Below are positions 43,531 to 54,153 of a stretch of 64,000 nt of DNA, in pieces. Positions within the stretch are counted from its first letter, which is position 1, and each line of letters begins with the position of its first letter. The notes under the pieces were generated by a model. It was given only the letters and a program-made list of their open reading frames with translations. It did not search any database and was not told the DNA's origin. The DNA lies in contig NC_135213.1 in NCBI RefSeq assembly GCF_052324685.1, forward strand, positions 3,621,646 through 3,685,645, in the 5' to 3' direction. The translations under genes were made by a program, and so were the position numbers. The stretch is from Brachyhypopomus gauderio. Lineage: Eukaryota > Chordata > Actinopteri > Gymnotiformes > Hypopomidae.

Positions 43531-44042
43531 AATGCTCCGATTCAATCGACATAAACATCATACAGGCGGTCCCCGGGTTACGAGGTTCCCGAGTTACGTG
43601 GTTCGACACATCTCCCATTTACTGTATAAAGCCTTGTTTGGACCTAAGTGGTTCTGCGTCGTAAACGGAATTTGGTGTTTGGTGTGCGCGGCGTCAGGAT
43701 ATGTCTACGCAGCTATGGATAAAGGTATTTGCCAAAAGGCTAGCTTTAGGATAGGATAAATGCGTATAGTACGTTATTTACGTACAGTTCCTACATATGT
43801 TCCGATTAACACCGAAAATCGATTTACGACGGATCGACGACGTAACCCGGGGACCGCCTGTATTTCAGACATCGGAAGAGCTTCAGAGGTAGATACAAGA
43901 TAAATTCAGTATATTATCTTTATTCTGATGAAGTTTAATTTTTATCAGAAAAATAAGAAAGTGTTTTTTTGAGCCGGTACAGGTGGTCAGACGATCTGGT
44001 TCATCATGGCCGCCTTACAGCGTAATACATGAACAAAAGCAC
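43531..44042. repeat. Duplicated block, copy 2 (first copy 14833-15370)
   Basis: Matches the first copy on both sides of the MITE and ends TAATACATGAACAAAAGCA. It abuts the truncated MHC class I copy. Confidence 0.75.
43563..43860. mobile_element. Tigger/pogo-like MITE, copy 2
   Basis: Terminal repeats CAGGCGGTCCCCGGGTTACG and CGTAACCCGGGGACCGCCTG are perfect inverted copies, bordered by TA. It is 298 bp, about 20 shorter than copy 1, and its ends are better preserved. Confidence 0.8.
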
Positions 44043-44951
44043 CCCCCAAGCCCAACGCTCAGAAAAAATTCAGGCTCAGGACTTTTTCCCACTATCACCC
44101 CTGACACACACAAAGTATGTGTCTTATGGCAGAGACACTCTGGAGAGGAATATTAGAGTGCGTAATCTGGTCTGTTAGTGTAACTGTACCTGCTGTTCAC
44201 ACACACTGTAGGCTATTCCCCCTTATCACTATAATCCTGCTGTTCAGACACACTGCATACTACATACCAGAACAGTCAATAAACATTAGGAAATTGGAAA
44301 AACACATTCCACAATTCACTGTCAAAGTATTACTAGCTACACACCAATGCTCACACCAATATTGCAATAATAATCTATAGGCCTACTGCTTTCTCTCTCT
44401 CTCTCTGATCCATTTCTATACCTAGTCCCACCTAAGGTCACTCTGATCCAAGAGAACTCATCTTCAGTGGTGTGTGATGCTACAGGTTTCTTTCCCAAAG
44501 CAATAACAATCTCCTGGAAGAAGAATGAAGAGGATGTGAATGAGAACACGGAGCTCAGAGAGACGTTACCCAACCATGATGCAACCTTCCAGAAGAGAAG
44601 TATTCTGACAGTCTCACCTGAGGACCTGAAGAATCATAAATACACCTGTGTAGTTCAGCACAGTGGACTGGAGAGAGATGCTGTGACACCATTCTATCCA
44701 GGTATGACTGTTCATTTCTACAGGGTAAAAGCTGCATATGTTCATTTTGAAATTATTCATGGTGAAACAGTTGGAGGATTTACAGTGGTGTAAACACCAT
44801 AACATTTCAGGTGGAGTGTTGGTTCGTGTCATTGTTGGTGTAGTTGTGTCTGTTCTCCTCCTGGTCCTCATTGGCTGTGTTGGATTCTTCATCTGGAGGA
44901 AGAAGAAGAATGGTGAGAGATGAAGGAGACATGATGTCAAAGGGACTAAAT

Positions 44952-45217
44952 TACAGTGCTCATTACGTCGATCGCGATCGACCGGTCGATCGCGAAGGAA
45001 GTGTCGGTCGATCGCGAAGGAATGTGCGTAGATCGCGTCACATAAAATAGTAGTAGATGAATCGCACATCTGCACTGACGGTTGTATTTTGATTGACATT
45101 CACGGTAGCCAATCTGCAATCCACTCAACAAATTACGTTCGCCCGCCACCCTGGTAGATCTTTCTGACTTGGTCATCTTATAAGTAGCTCGCAAGCTGAA
45201 AACTGTGGGCACCCCTG
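44952..45217. mobile_element. hAT-like MITE in the MHC pseudogene intron
   Basis: Flanked by the 8-bp duplication GACTAAAT (44944-44951 and 45218-45225). Ends TACAGTGCTCATTACG and GTGGGCACCCCTG. The equivalent intron of the intact gene (near 41250) reads AAGGAATTAAATTATGTATT and has no insert, giving an empty site. The first 70 bases carry repeated GTCGATCGCG motifs including CGATCGCGATCG. Confidence 0.9.
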
Positions 45218-45469
45218 GACTAAATGATGTATTATGAGCATAGTGGGTTTAATAAATATTTACTTACCACAAAATTACAATTTGATACTAATCTGATCTC
45301 AAAGATCTTTGTGGCTCTGGGTCAGTTCTGGTTTCAGCTTTAACCTCTAAACTTTCTAGACTGATCTTCACAAAACTGGTGTCATTCCCTCATACTGACA
45401 CCTGTGCTGTCCTGCTCTAAACAGATGTTCACATTCATAGCACTACACTTTTATTACTGCTCCAGAGGC

Positions 45470-46085
45470 AAGCATACACAAACTACCTGTCTAAGATTTA
45501 GAAATGTTCACATAATAAGTGATCCTTGTCCATTTTCCCTCAGATTGTCTTTTTGCATTTTTAACCTACTGGCCGCACCCCCTCCCTTAGCTGTCACTCC
45601 GGATTCCCTCATGTCTGTGTTCCTTGCCTGTTTATCCCGCCCTGCTCGTTTGTCTCCGTGATTCCCTGTAAGTTACCACGCCCCCGTGTCATTGCCGTCA
45701 CCTGTTCCTAGTTTGGTTTCATGTATATCAGTCCCTGCAATCCCCCCGTCTGGTTATCTGTGGTTTTGTTCATGCTGTTGCTTTGATGCTTTCATGTTCT
45801 GTGTTCATGCTCGTTGACCTTGTTGTGAGTACTTCTCGTTTCGCTGCCCAGTCGCTCTGTGTTTCATGTACCTGGTTGTTTTGTTTGTTTCCGTGTTCTA
45901 CCCGTGTTTTAGTTCTAGTGTTCATTCGGTCATGTCTCTCCATGTTTCATGTTCGGACTCCCTCACTGATCTGACCCATGCATTTCTGTTTGACCCTGAG
46001 TTTGGTATTCCCTTTATTAAATCTCGCTTTCCTCAGCGTTTGTGTCCGCCTCCTCGCTCCGCAGCACATGCTGCGTTACACCTGT
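45470..46085. repeat. Pyrimidine-rich dispersed repeat, unclassified
   Basis: C/T-rich sequence absent from the corresponding intron of the intact MHC gene, ending GCTCCGCAGCACATGCTGCG then TTACA. It resembles the style of the LTR at 54154-54814, but no target duplication was found. Confidence 0.4.
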
Positions 46086-46427
46086 CCTTCTACATATTTT
46101 CTACACAGTTCTTGCAATAATCCCATAGCTGTTATGTGTTTTTAGACTTTAATCCTGTTTCAACAGACCTTAATACACATATGTAATACAGTGAAAACTA
46201 GATAATTTTATTTGTGGTGTTCAGTCCTTTCATAATTAATCTAAGTGTTTATATTTAATCTTTAATCTGAGTGTTTATCTTTTTGTGCAGCCTCTGCTGG
46301 AGAGTCATCGATCACCAGCTCCTCACAGACACAGCAGAAATCAAACAGTACATTTTTATTTGTTTTTACTCTCTTAAAAGAACCAGACATTAGTCAACCT
46401 CATCCATTAAATCACAAATTCATTTAG

Positions 46428-47340
46428 AACTTTCATTAAATGTTCTTATCTTGAAGGTCTGGTGGGACACTCCTGAAATTTTAGTTTTCATCCTTTCTTC
46501 CTTTTATTTATGCCACCCAAATCAGTGGGTCTATTCGTTCTTAGCTATTCCAACGTGAGCCTGGGTAGTTTATCCTCCATATTGATCCTATACCTGATCC
46601 AGAAACTGTCACAGATGTTACAATATATTTATCACACTTGTTACACAGATAAGATTTAGATTTTAAAACTGTCAATGATTTTGCGCCACTGTAAAATGAG
46701 ATTAAAATTGCTACATGTGACAGTGTGAGCTCTTAGTTTTCTTTGCCCAGTCCTGAGTACATCTGACATCCAGTTACACGATGTGTTGCTGGATCATCCT
46801 TCCTAGTGTCATGTACTCTGGTCAATAGGGGGCGCAATCATGAACATAACTGTCAAGCCCACTGCTGGATCCTCTCCACACTCAACAGATTGTTAAATAC
46901 ATTACCGGTACTCTGAGTCGGCACATAAACCTTGTTGGACCACTAGGAGGCGATATAACACAGATGACTTTTATACACTCATGGACTCCTAGGCTGATTT
47001 TCAGCAGCGTGACATTTATATCTCCCAAACTTATTTATTCTACTTTAACAGATTCACCCAATCACATCATACACAGAGGTTCTCATCAGAGAAATGTGCA
47101 AAAGACCTAAGAGTTACTATAAAGACCTAAGATGTTCACATTCATAATGCACTGTTCCTCAGGGGTTTCTTCCTTTTTAATTGACCAACAAATGCATACA
47201 GTAGTTCAAATATTCTACACAGTTCTTAAATAATTCTATATATCTTAAGTCTTTTTAGCCTTTAACTCTGTTTCAAGACACTGCGGTGCATGTATGTAAT
47301 ACAGTGAAAACTAATGAATTATTAGTTTTCTGTATTATCA
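46428..47340. other. MHC-associated repeat sequence without exons
   Basis: Contains stretches paralogous to the MHC intron near 41450-41650 (CCTGATCCAGAAACTGTCAC, TGTAAAATGAGATTAAAATT). This points to partial duplication of intron sequence. No coding exon. Confidence 0.5.
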
Positions 47341-47500
47341 TGGGGCAATTGTGGTCTGGTGGTCTTGTGACCAGAAGGTTGTGGGTTCCCAGCTAAGCCA
47401 GGGCTGTTGAACAAGTCACTTAACACCAACTGCTCCTCGGGTGCCAGGTTAGGGCTGTCCACTGCTCTGGGCACATGTGCACCACAGCCCACTTGTAAGA
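47341..47500 (+). mobile_element. tRNA-like SINE, diverged copy
   Basis: GTGGTCTGGTGGTCTTGTGA and GTGGGTTCCCAG match the A and B box regions of the better SINE copy at 56597. The body GGTTAGGGCTGTCCACTGCT also matches. Confidence 0.7.
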
Positions 47501-47583
47501 GATTATAATCATTATAGAGTGTTGTATACTTCAGATCATTAATGTCTGAGTGTTTAACTTTGAATCTGTTCCATGTTTTACAG

Positions 47584-47660
47584 TCTCTGATGGAGGATCA
47601 TTGTCCCCCACCCCAGATGACTCCATCATCTGCATGTCCAAGCTGATGTCAGATGGAAAG
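47584..47660 (+). pseudogene. MHC class I tail exon copy
   Basis: After TTTTACAG it reads SDGGSLSPTPDDSIICMSKL, matching exon 6 of the gene at 41982-42050 (SDGGSSSTNPHDCIVMSQL). The donor GTAAGG of exon 6 corresponds to GAAAGG here, so it is lost. Homology continues into the intron and 3' UTR to about 47850. Confidence 0.75.
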
Positions 47661-47959
47661 GGTGTTGTGTTTGTTTGGGGTGTATTTATGGAGGGCAGTG
47701 TGTCCTCTATAAGGTTGTTGCTAAAGTGCAGCTCGATCTATCAGACTGATCAAACAATATATCTCAGGTCACATAGAAACAATTTCTTTGTATCTGTCTC
47801 TTTCATGAATCTGAGACATTATTATTCCAAATTCCATCAAACTTGACGTCAACGGTGATAATGGATCATTTGCCATAGTGGAATCCACTTCCACAGTGTA
47901 TATATACACACATATATATTTATTTTTTCTTTTTTGTTTTTATAATTTCACAAATTGCA

Positions 47960-48576
47960 CAAATTCAAAGAGACAAGTCCACATCCCCCACTCACTCCAG
48001 CCAGTAAACAACTGCCCCTTCACACCTCTACACTCTCTCCCTGATCAAGATGGTATCAGTCAGTCGGCTGGAATGAAAATACATGAAAAAGAGGTGAGAC
48101 AGCTTTTCAGGAGACAAAAGATCAGGAAAGCACCCGGCCCAGACGGTGTCTCCCTCTCCTGCCTCTAAACCTGTGCTGACCAGCTGGCTCCAGTCTTCAC
48201 ATAGATTTTCAATAAATCCTTACAACTGTGTGAGGTCCCCGCCTGCTTCAAAAAATCCACCATCATTGCAGTACCTAAGAAACCCTCCATCACAGGACTA
48301 AATGACTACAGGCCTGTCGCACTGACGTCTGTGGAAGTCCTTTGAGTGTCTGGTGTTGGTTCACATGAAGGACATCACAGAACACCTGCTGGACCACTTG
48401 CAGTCTGCCTACCGAACAAACAGGTCGGTGGAGGGTGCTGTTAACATGGGACTGCACTACATCCTAAAACACAGTGACAGCCCAAGGACACATGCCAGGA
48501 TCCTGTTAGTTCAGTGGTTCTCAAACTTTTTAGACAAAGTACCACCAACTGTCAAACGAAAAACCTCCACGTACCA

Positions 48577-48607
<31 letters not shown>

Positions 48608-49840
48608 AAAAAAAGAAAGAGCTGTTTGGCAAGTTTAAGCTGTTGACGGGGGGGGGTTAGCGAACGTAAATTGTTACCGGGAGGATGTAAGATGGACACG
48701 AATTAAGTATTATATCACGATGGTTGGCGCCAGAGCGAACTAGTAACTCATTGAATCATAGATGTGGATCAGAGGTAAATAAACTAGATTTTTTTTGTCG
48801 ACGTGAGAAATCAGATGTGTGGCGTGTGAAGACGGTCAAATGCGTGTGTCTCACGCATTTGGCAACCCTGCTTATTACACACACATGTTATAATGTAGTT
48901 CTCCTATAGTTCGTGTTGGTAGTGGTTGGTTTACAGCACAAAAAGTCTTCGTGCGACATGCCCTCATACTCATATCGCACGTAAACGAGCAAGTTGGCTA
49001 AATCTGCGACATCTATGGATCATCTAACTGCAGTGAGAAGCATTTACTCATTTTAATTCTCTCAATCAATGTTTGTCTGATGTTGTCCGCCATTTCATCA
49101 ATTCTACGAGTGACCGTGTCATTTGAAAGATGCACCAGGTCGAGCTGTTTAGCGACATTTTCTCCACACATAATACGAGTAATCCCTTTTAGTTTCTGAA
49201 TTTCAGGACTTGTCATAATTCTGTTTTAATAAAAAAAAGTGTTGTGTAAAAAAAAAAAAAAAAAAACCTCAAAGCATCTTTTATTTTCCGAGTTCATCTG
49301 GCGTACCACCGCGGGGTGCTCTGCGTACCACCAGTGGTACGCGTACCACAGTTTGAGAACCACTGTGTTAGTTGATTTCAGCTCTGCGTTTAACACCATA
49401 AAACCCGATATCCTCTCCTCCAAACTCTCTCACCTCACTGTACCTCCTGACAGACAGAACACAGCAAGTGAGGCTGGGGAAAATCACATCAGATACACGA
49501 ACAATCAGCACTTCAGCACTGGAGCTCCACAAGGATATGTCCTATCCCCACTGCTCTTCTCCCTCTATACCAACGACTGCACATCAACAGACTTGACAGC
49601 TAAACTCCTTAAGTTTGCAGATAACACAACAGTCATCGGACTCATACATGACGGTGACGAGTCTGCATATCGGCGGGAGTTTGAAAGGCTGGTGCTCTGG
49701 TGCAGTCAAAACAACCTAGAGTTAAACATGGGAAAGACTGTTGAGATGACAGTGGACTTCAGAAGAAATTCCCCACCAATGATTCCTCTCACTATAACCA
49801 ACAGCACTGTGACGTGTAGAAAAAGAAAAGAAACTTAAAG
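47960..49840 (+). pseudogene. LINE reverse transcriptase fragment split by a hAT insertion
   Basis: Left part (to 48511): EKEVRQLFRRQKIRKAPGPD, then [19 protein letters not shown] and QSAYRTNRSVEGAVNMGLHY, the RT finger region. Right part (from 49366): LVDFSSAFNTIKPDIL, GAPQGYVLSPLLFSLYTND and LLKFADNTTVIGL. The catalytic FADD box reads FADN. Frameshifts and stops occur at about 48165 and 48345. The element class is CR1/L2/Rex-like, probably the same broad family as the 3' end at 28560. After 49840 the sequence leaves the LINE. Confidence 0.85.
48512..49365. mobile_element. Non-autonomous hAT element, copy 2, inside the LINE
   Basis: Ends CAGTGGTTCTCAAACTTTTT and AGTTTGAGAACCACTG, flanked by the exact 8-bp duplication TGTTAGTT (48504-48511 and 49366-49373). 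It carries a C run of about 29 at 48577-48605. The minus-strand transposase remnant at 49216-49013 (SPEIQKLKGITRIMCGENVA) matches copy 1 at 17381-17719. Confidence 0.95.
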
Positions 49841-50712
49841 GTGAAATGAAACTTAAAGAGAGAGGGTATGAAAGAGGAGACATCACCCAGCACGTAAGCT
49901 TTTTGCTCGAATGCTGCTGGGATCTACTTGGGTTAGGTAGACTTCTAGGCAACTAGCACCAGTGCACTGAAGAGTTTGTACCACGTATACTTTGGCTATT
50001 TTATACTCGCTTTTATTCTATATAAATTGATCTGAAAAGAACTTTTGGTGTCAAGACTTTGCTTGGGTCACTCAGTCAAAACCAATCGGTTCATCGGGGC
50101 AGTGTTGGGGCCCATCTGGTTTAGGAGAAAAACTCCCAACAGACGACTGTGGAAACGCCCATAGGGATGGGTCAGGGGCTGTAATGTGATGGTATTTTTT
50201 TGTTAGATAGGCCTTCTGGTTAATGCAAGGGGCCCCAGAATCATATACATTATTTTACAAGTAAGTAAAATTTATTTATAAAGCATTGTTTACACAACAA
50301 CCATAGTGCTATAAATATTTCACAAATACACTAGGACACAGAGAGGCAGAGAGGTTAGTCACAAAACATACAGCAAGAAAAGTAGAATATAAATATGATT
50401 AAAACAAATAAGATAAAGATAAAACAATAATAAAACACTGGAGAAACGAACATGACGTAACAACAACAGGACAACATGAAACACTGCTACTGCTAATGGC
50501 AGCGGCTGGCAGGGGGCCTCTGTAATGTGATGCACACAAAGGTAAACACTCACATTACCCACAATTTCTCTGATCAAAAGCATGTTTATAAAAATATGTT
50601 TTTAAACCTGATGTATTTTATGTATTATGTAAATGTGACATATTTTGTCAATTGTGATTTTTTCACCGCAATCGAAATTTGTCCTCCGCTTTTTACCCAT
50701 CTGTGCAGTTAG
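49841..50712. other. No gene recognised, dispersed repeat debris
   Basis: 50260-50530 contains AAGTAAAATTTATTTATAAA and GGCTGGCAGGGGGCCTCTGT, the latter shared with about 23010. No coding region. Confidence 0.45.
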
Positions 50713-50713
50713 A

Positions 50714-50745
<32 letters not shown>

Positions 50746-50935
50746 GATTACTAGGGGGCTGTGGTGCACACGTGCCCAGAGCGGTGGGCAGCCCTAGCCC
50801 GGCAGTTGCAGTTGGGGTTAGGTGCCTTGCTCAAGGGCACCTAAGTCATGGCCTCAGGTCTGGGAATCAAACCCACGACCCTCCGGTCACAAGACCGGTT
50901 CCCTACCTTCAGACCATGACTGCCCTTATTCATGG
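50713..50935 (-). mobile_element. tRNA-like SINE, minus strand
   Basis: Reverse complement of the SINE at 56597-56820: (AC)n tail first, then GGTGGGCAGCCCTAGCCC, GGGAATCAAACCCACGACC (B box) and CAGACCATGACTGCCC (A box end). Confidence 0.85.
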
Positions 50936-52211
50936 TTTATCATATTTTATGTATATGGTCAAAAACATTTATGGTAACATTTTTCTGTGCATTTTTCTGT
51001 TTCAGTTAACATGATACCTTATTTAGCCTTTCATGACATGAATTGAACATACATAAATATTCAAACATGCATAGGCTCATATCAACCCTGATATCAGTTA
51101 CTCAGCCTAACTGTAATATGTCTTATTTTCAAGAAGTTGACCTGGTAACACTACTTGAAGTAATTTCATCACTAAAATCCTCTACATGTGAACTGAACCC
51201 TTTACTTTACTGAACCATTTTTCAAGCAGATTCTGAGCTAATTTCTAATGAATTTCTAATGATTGTTAATCAGTCTCTGCAACTGGGAAAGTTCTTGATC
51301 AGAACAGAAATCTTGATCGCACATTATTATTATTATTATACTGCAAACTAGGTACAAAAATAGGCTTACAAGGAGGAAGAAGAACAAAAATAAATAGCAA
51401 AGAGCAAAGCAAAGCAGCAGTTTCTGATCAGTTTTGAGGTACTATTTTAGAACATGTTTTCATTCATCAAAAGACAAGGATGGAAAAATATTAAAATTGT
51501 TTTGAGATTATGTAAAGTATACTTCTCCCTCAGAACTAGTGTTTATTTATAATGTTTTTATATTTATATAATCATAAAACGTTAAACCACAAAATAACAC
51601 ACTACAACACACAAATACACCTACACAAACCCCAAAACACAATGACAGCGAAGGCCACAAGGCAACAAGACACAAACCAATAAAATAGTAAAATAAACCA
51701 CACTTTCTTAGTGCTGTTCCAGTAAGCCTCCATAACACTGATGTGATCATTCAAATACATGCATAATGGATCAGTTAGATCTTAAGCAGCCTTACAAGAG
51801 AATCTTCAATGCTTCAGTGCATCCTTGTACATACGTTGAGTATGGCACATGACCTGATGGCAAGAGAAAAAAATAAAGCGATTTGTTTCATTATTTGTAA
51901 GCAGTAGGTTAATAGATACCAGTGGTAGACCGTATGTTTCACACCTTGGCCTTCAATAATGCTCAGTCTGATCTATCCCTCAGAAATTAATTTATGGCTA
52001 TAAACCATCTTAATATGCAGAATATATGCAGAAATACAGTATAAAGAGCCATTGCATCGCAGATAGATAACTGTAGCCGTAATAAAAGTCTTTATTGAAT
52101 AAACAAACCAGGGTGGACAAATCTCCTTCTACAGCAGCTACTGCCACGAGACACACAGAAACATCAATAATGTCATAAACTTGCAATATTATTTAGAAAA
52201 ATAGCAACATT
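50936..52211. other. No gene recognised
   Basis: 51080-51320 reads like a decayed LINE (ISLKSSTCELNPL-like words), too broken to call. The rest is AT-rich unique sequence. Confidence 0.4.
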
Positions 52212-52463
52212 TTACTTGCCAAAAAAACTGATTATTTGTATCAAAATCCGTCTTTCTCTCCTCAAAAACAGTTCAGTTACTCTGTCGTACAGATGATACG
52301 TGCACTTCAGTTCCATCCAGAAGTCCTTTTCTATCGCAATTGAAACTGATGCTGAAAGTAGCGTATGCCCTGTAGTATTTCTCGCATAAGGTTTAATGCG
52401 CTTTATAGCTGAAAATGTCTGTTTGACAGAAGCAGAGGACACAGGAACGGCACCGCCAAACAT
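52212..52463 (-). pseudogene. hAT transposase C-terminal dimerisation fragment
   Basis: Minus-strand reading PVSSASVKQTFSAIKRIKPY, then ARNTTGHTLLSASVSIAIEK, is the hAT C-terminal dimerisation domain as found in ZMYM1-like fish hAT transposases, followed by YDRVTELFLRRERR. The upstream catalytic part is absent. Confidence 0.8.
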
Positions 52464-52752
52464 ACAAATGTGTACAGCTGCTCCATGCTCTCACTCAAAA
52501 TTTTCAGATCAATGGGAGATTTTCCAAAAATATTAAAAGACAAAATTAAAATTATTTTGTGTTAGAGGGCCTGCAGAATGGACTGTGAAGGCCTCCGGGT
52601 AGAGTTCCTTGACTTTGACCCTGCCTGCCAACAAATGATGGCTGAAATGTGATTGATGAAATGTTTTAATATGAATATACATGTCTGGAAACAGTGCAAC
52701 CATCGGAAAAGCTATAAAAGGAAGTGGACAGACCATTTGGAATATTACATTA

Positions 52753-52802
52753 TATTACATAATACATAATTACATATACTGGATAAAACTGCTGTACGAG
52801 CG

Positions 52803-52855
<53 letters not shown>

Positions 52856-52960
52856 AGTCTTTCGCCCCTATACCCAGGTCGGACGACTGATTTGCACGTC
52901 AGGACCGCTGCGGGCCTCCACCAGACATAATTATGTATTACATAATACATAATTACATAT
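52753..52960. repeat. Perfect 25-bp direct repeats around an rRNA fragment
   Basis: The 25-base sequence at 52753-52777 (TATTACATAATACATAATTA then CATAT) recurs exactly at 52936-52960. The interval contains the 28S fragment plus about 19 bases on its left and 10 on its right. Confidence 0.9.
52797..52925 (-). rRNA. 28S rRNA fragment (antisense, about 129 bp, non-functional)
   Basis: The plus strand reads GCCAGCTATCCTGAGGGAAA, CTTCGGAGGGAACCAGCTAC and GGTCGGACGACTGATTTGCA. This is the reverse complement of the highly conserved 28S segment containing CTAATCGAACCATCTAGTAG and GCTGGTTCCCTCCGAAG. By memory of the eukaryotic consensus I see about three differences (for example ACTGATT for ACCGATT). 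Only 129 bases are present, so it is an inserted rRNA piece, not an rDNA unit. Confidence 0.9.
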
Positions 52961-53266
52961 TACATAATTTACATTAGTTTGTGAGTCAGATACTTTTTAG
53001 GCCAGCAGAGAAGGCCTTGCAGGCAGCTGACAGCCCACCACTGATAGATACATACAAACATGCATACATACAGAAATGCATAAATAAATAAATGAGAAAC
53101 ATGAACCATAACATGATTCATAAATAGATGTTACATGATTTACAAACTAAGTTCACACACTTAAATATTTGGGTTGATAATATACTCAGGTTGACATACA
53201 GGGAGAGATATTAAGATTGTTATGAAGTACACTGACAGCATATGTGTAATGCTTAAAGATCCTCAG

Positions 53267-54049
53267 TGTAACGGGGTGACAGAAGCAGCAAATGTGGAAT
53301 AAGGTGCCGTGGAATCTTTAATGTCCATAGCACAACAATAACAATCACACTCAAGTGAAGCAAAGAAAAACCACATGCACACAGTGTTAGGTTAGAGTCA
53401 CATGCACTTAAGGCAGGCAAAGTATGTAACTTGGCAGCTGGGAGGAAGGCAGTGGAAGATGACACAAGCAGGCTCACTCCTCTGTGCTCAAGGAATACAC
53501 AGCATTGGCATACTGGACCTGTGGGCTGAAGAAGGGTGTGAGACAGATGAGAGACAGGTGCCGGTGATTAAGGGCGTAATCACACTTGGGTCTGTGATCC
53601 GGCCCGGGCACGGTTCCCTGCCGAAGCCGTGCAGCATGATTAGCAGACAATCGTTGTGTTAAATGATCGATAAATCTGTGCTTGCACCGTGTTTCTGCAC
53701 TCCCAAACGGGGAACTCCATAGTGTTGGGTACGGTTATCCCCCCTCCCCCTCTGGCCTGCACTCACACTGCCTTTTTCAAGCCACGCCCGAACACGCTTA
53801 CATCACCACAACGCCACTTTATTTGGGAAAAAAGCACGCTCGGGCGCGGCTTGATAAAGGCAGTGTGAGTGCAGGCCAGAGGGGGAGTGGGGAGGGGGGA
53901 TAACCGGGCCCCAGCACGGAACGAGTATACCGTGCCTAGTGTGAGTACGCCCTAAGGTGTAGGTAGGTGAATTGGAAAGGGGGAGTGGTTGTGTTGTGGA
54001 ATGTGACATGGGTGGATCCCCTGTGGGGCTGGCACTGCCTACCATGACA
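53267..54049 (-). mobile_element. Solo LTR, minus strand, interrupted
   Basis: Ends TGTAACGGGGTG and TACCATGACA (on the minus strand TGTCATGGTA to CCCCGTTACA), flanked by a perfect 5-bp duplication CTCAG (53262-53266 and 54050-54054). A Harbinger MITE is inserted within it, leaving about 400 bp of LTR. Confidence 0.8.
53572..53952. mobile_element. PIF/Harbinger-like foldback MITE
   Basis: Ends GGGCGTAATCACACTTGG and CCTAGTGTGAGTACGCCC with TAA duplicated on both sides (53569-53571, 53953-53955). The interior holds a long inverted repeat: CCTCTGGCCTGCACTCACAC near 53750 pairs with GTGTGAGTGCAGGCCAGAGG near 53862. It has no transposase. Confidence 0.85.
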
Positions 54050-54153
54050 CTCAGAAACAGAATTATTCAGACAGGGGTCCTTCACCAAGCAAATCGCTTC
54101 TGAATTTCTAGGAAAAGAATCAAGTTTATAATAGAAAATACAGTATATACACA

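Larger units (their letters stand above)
44113..46427 (+). pseudogene. MHC class I copy, 5'-truncated
   Basis: A stub of the alpha2 exon at about 44113-44150 reads KYVSYGRDTLER but its donor GGTAGAG has become ATTAGAG. Alpha3 at 44426-44701 is intact (VVCDATGFFPKA, YTCVVQHSG) with a GTATGA donor. The transmembrane exon at 44811-44912 reads VRVIVGVVVSVLLLVLIGCV then WRKKKN. A tail exon from 46291 (ASAGESSITSSSQTQQ) is open to TAG 46425-46427. Signal, alpha1 and most of alpha2 are absent; the duplicated MITE block sits at the breakpoint. Alpha3 and membrane exons are very close to those of the gene at 36206-42355, so it is a tandem paralogue. A chimeric or soluble product cannot be excluded but no start exon is visible. 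Confidence 0.8.

Noticed and set aside
45783-46120. Leu/Ser/Cys-rich open frames that look like membrane proteins
   Set aside because: Pyrimidine-rich repeat sequence gives hydrophobic translations in any frame; there are no start context, splice sites or homologous motifs.
52797-52925. Part of a functional rDNA unit
   Set aside because: Only about 129 bases of 28S match, bounded by AT-rich repeats with no adjoining 28S sequence.
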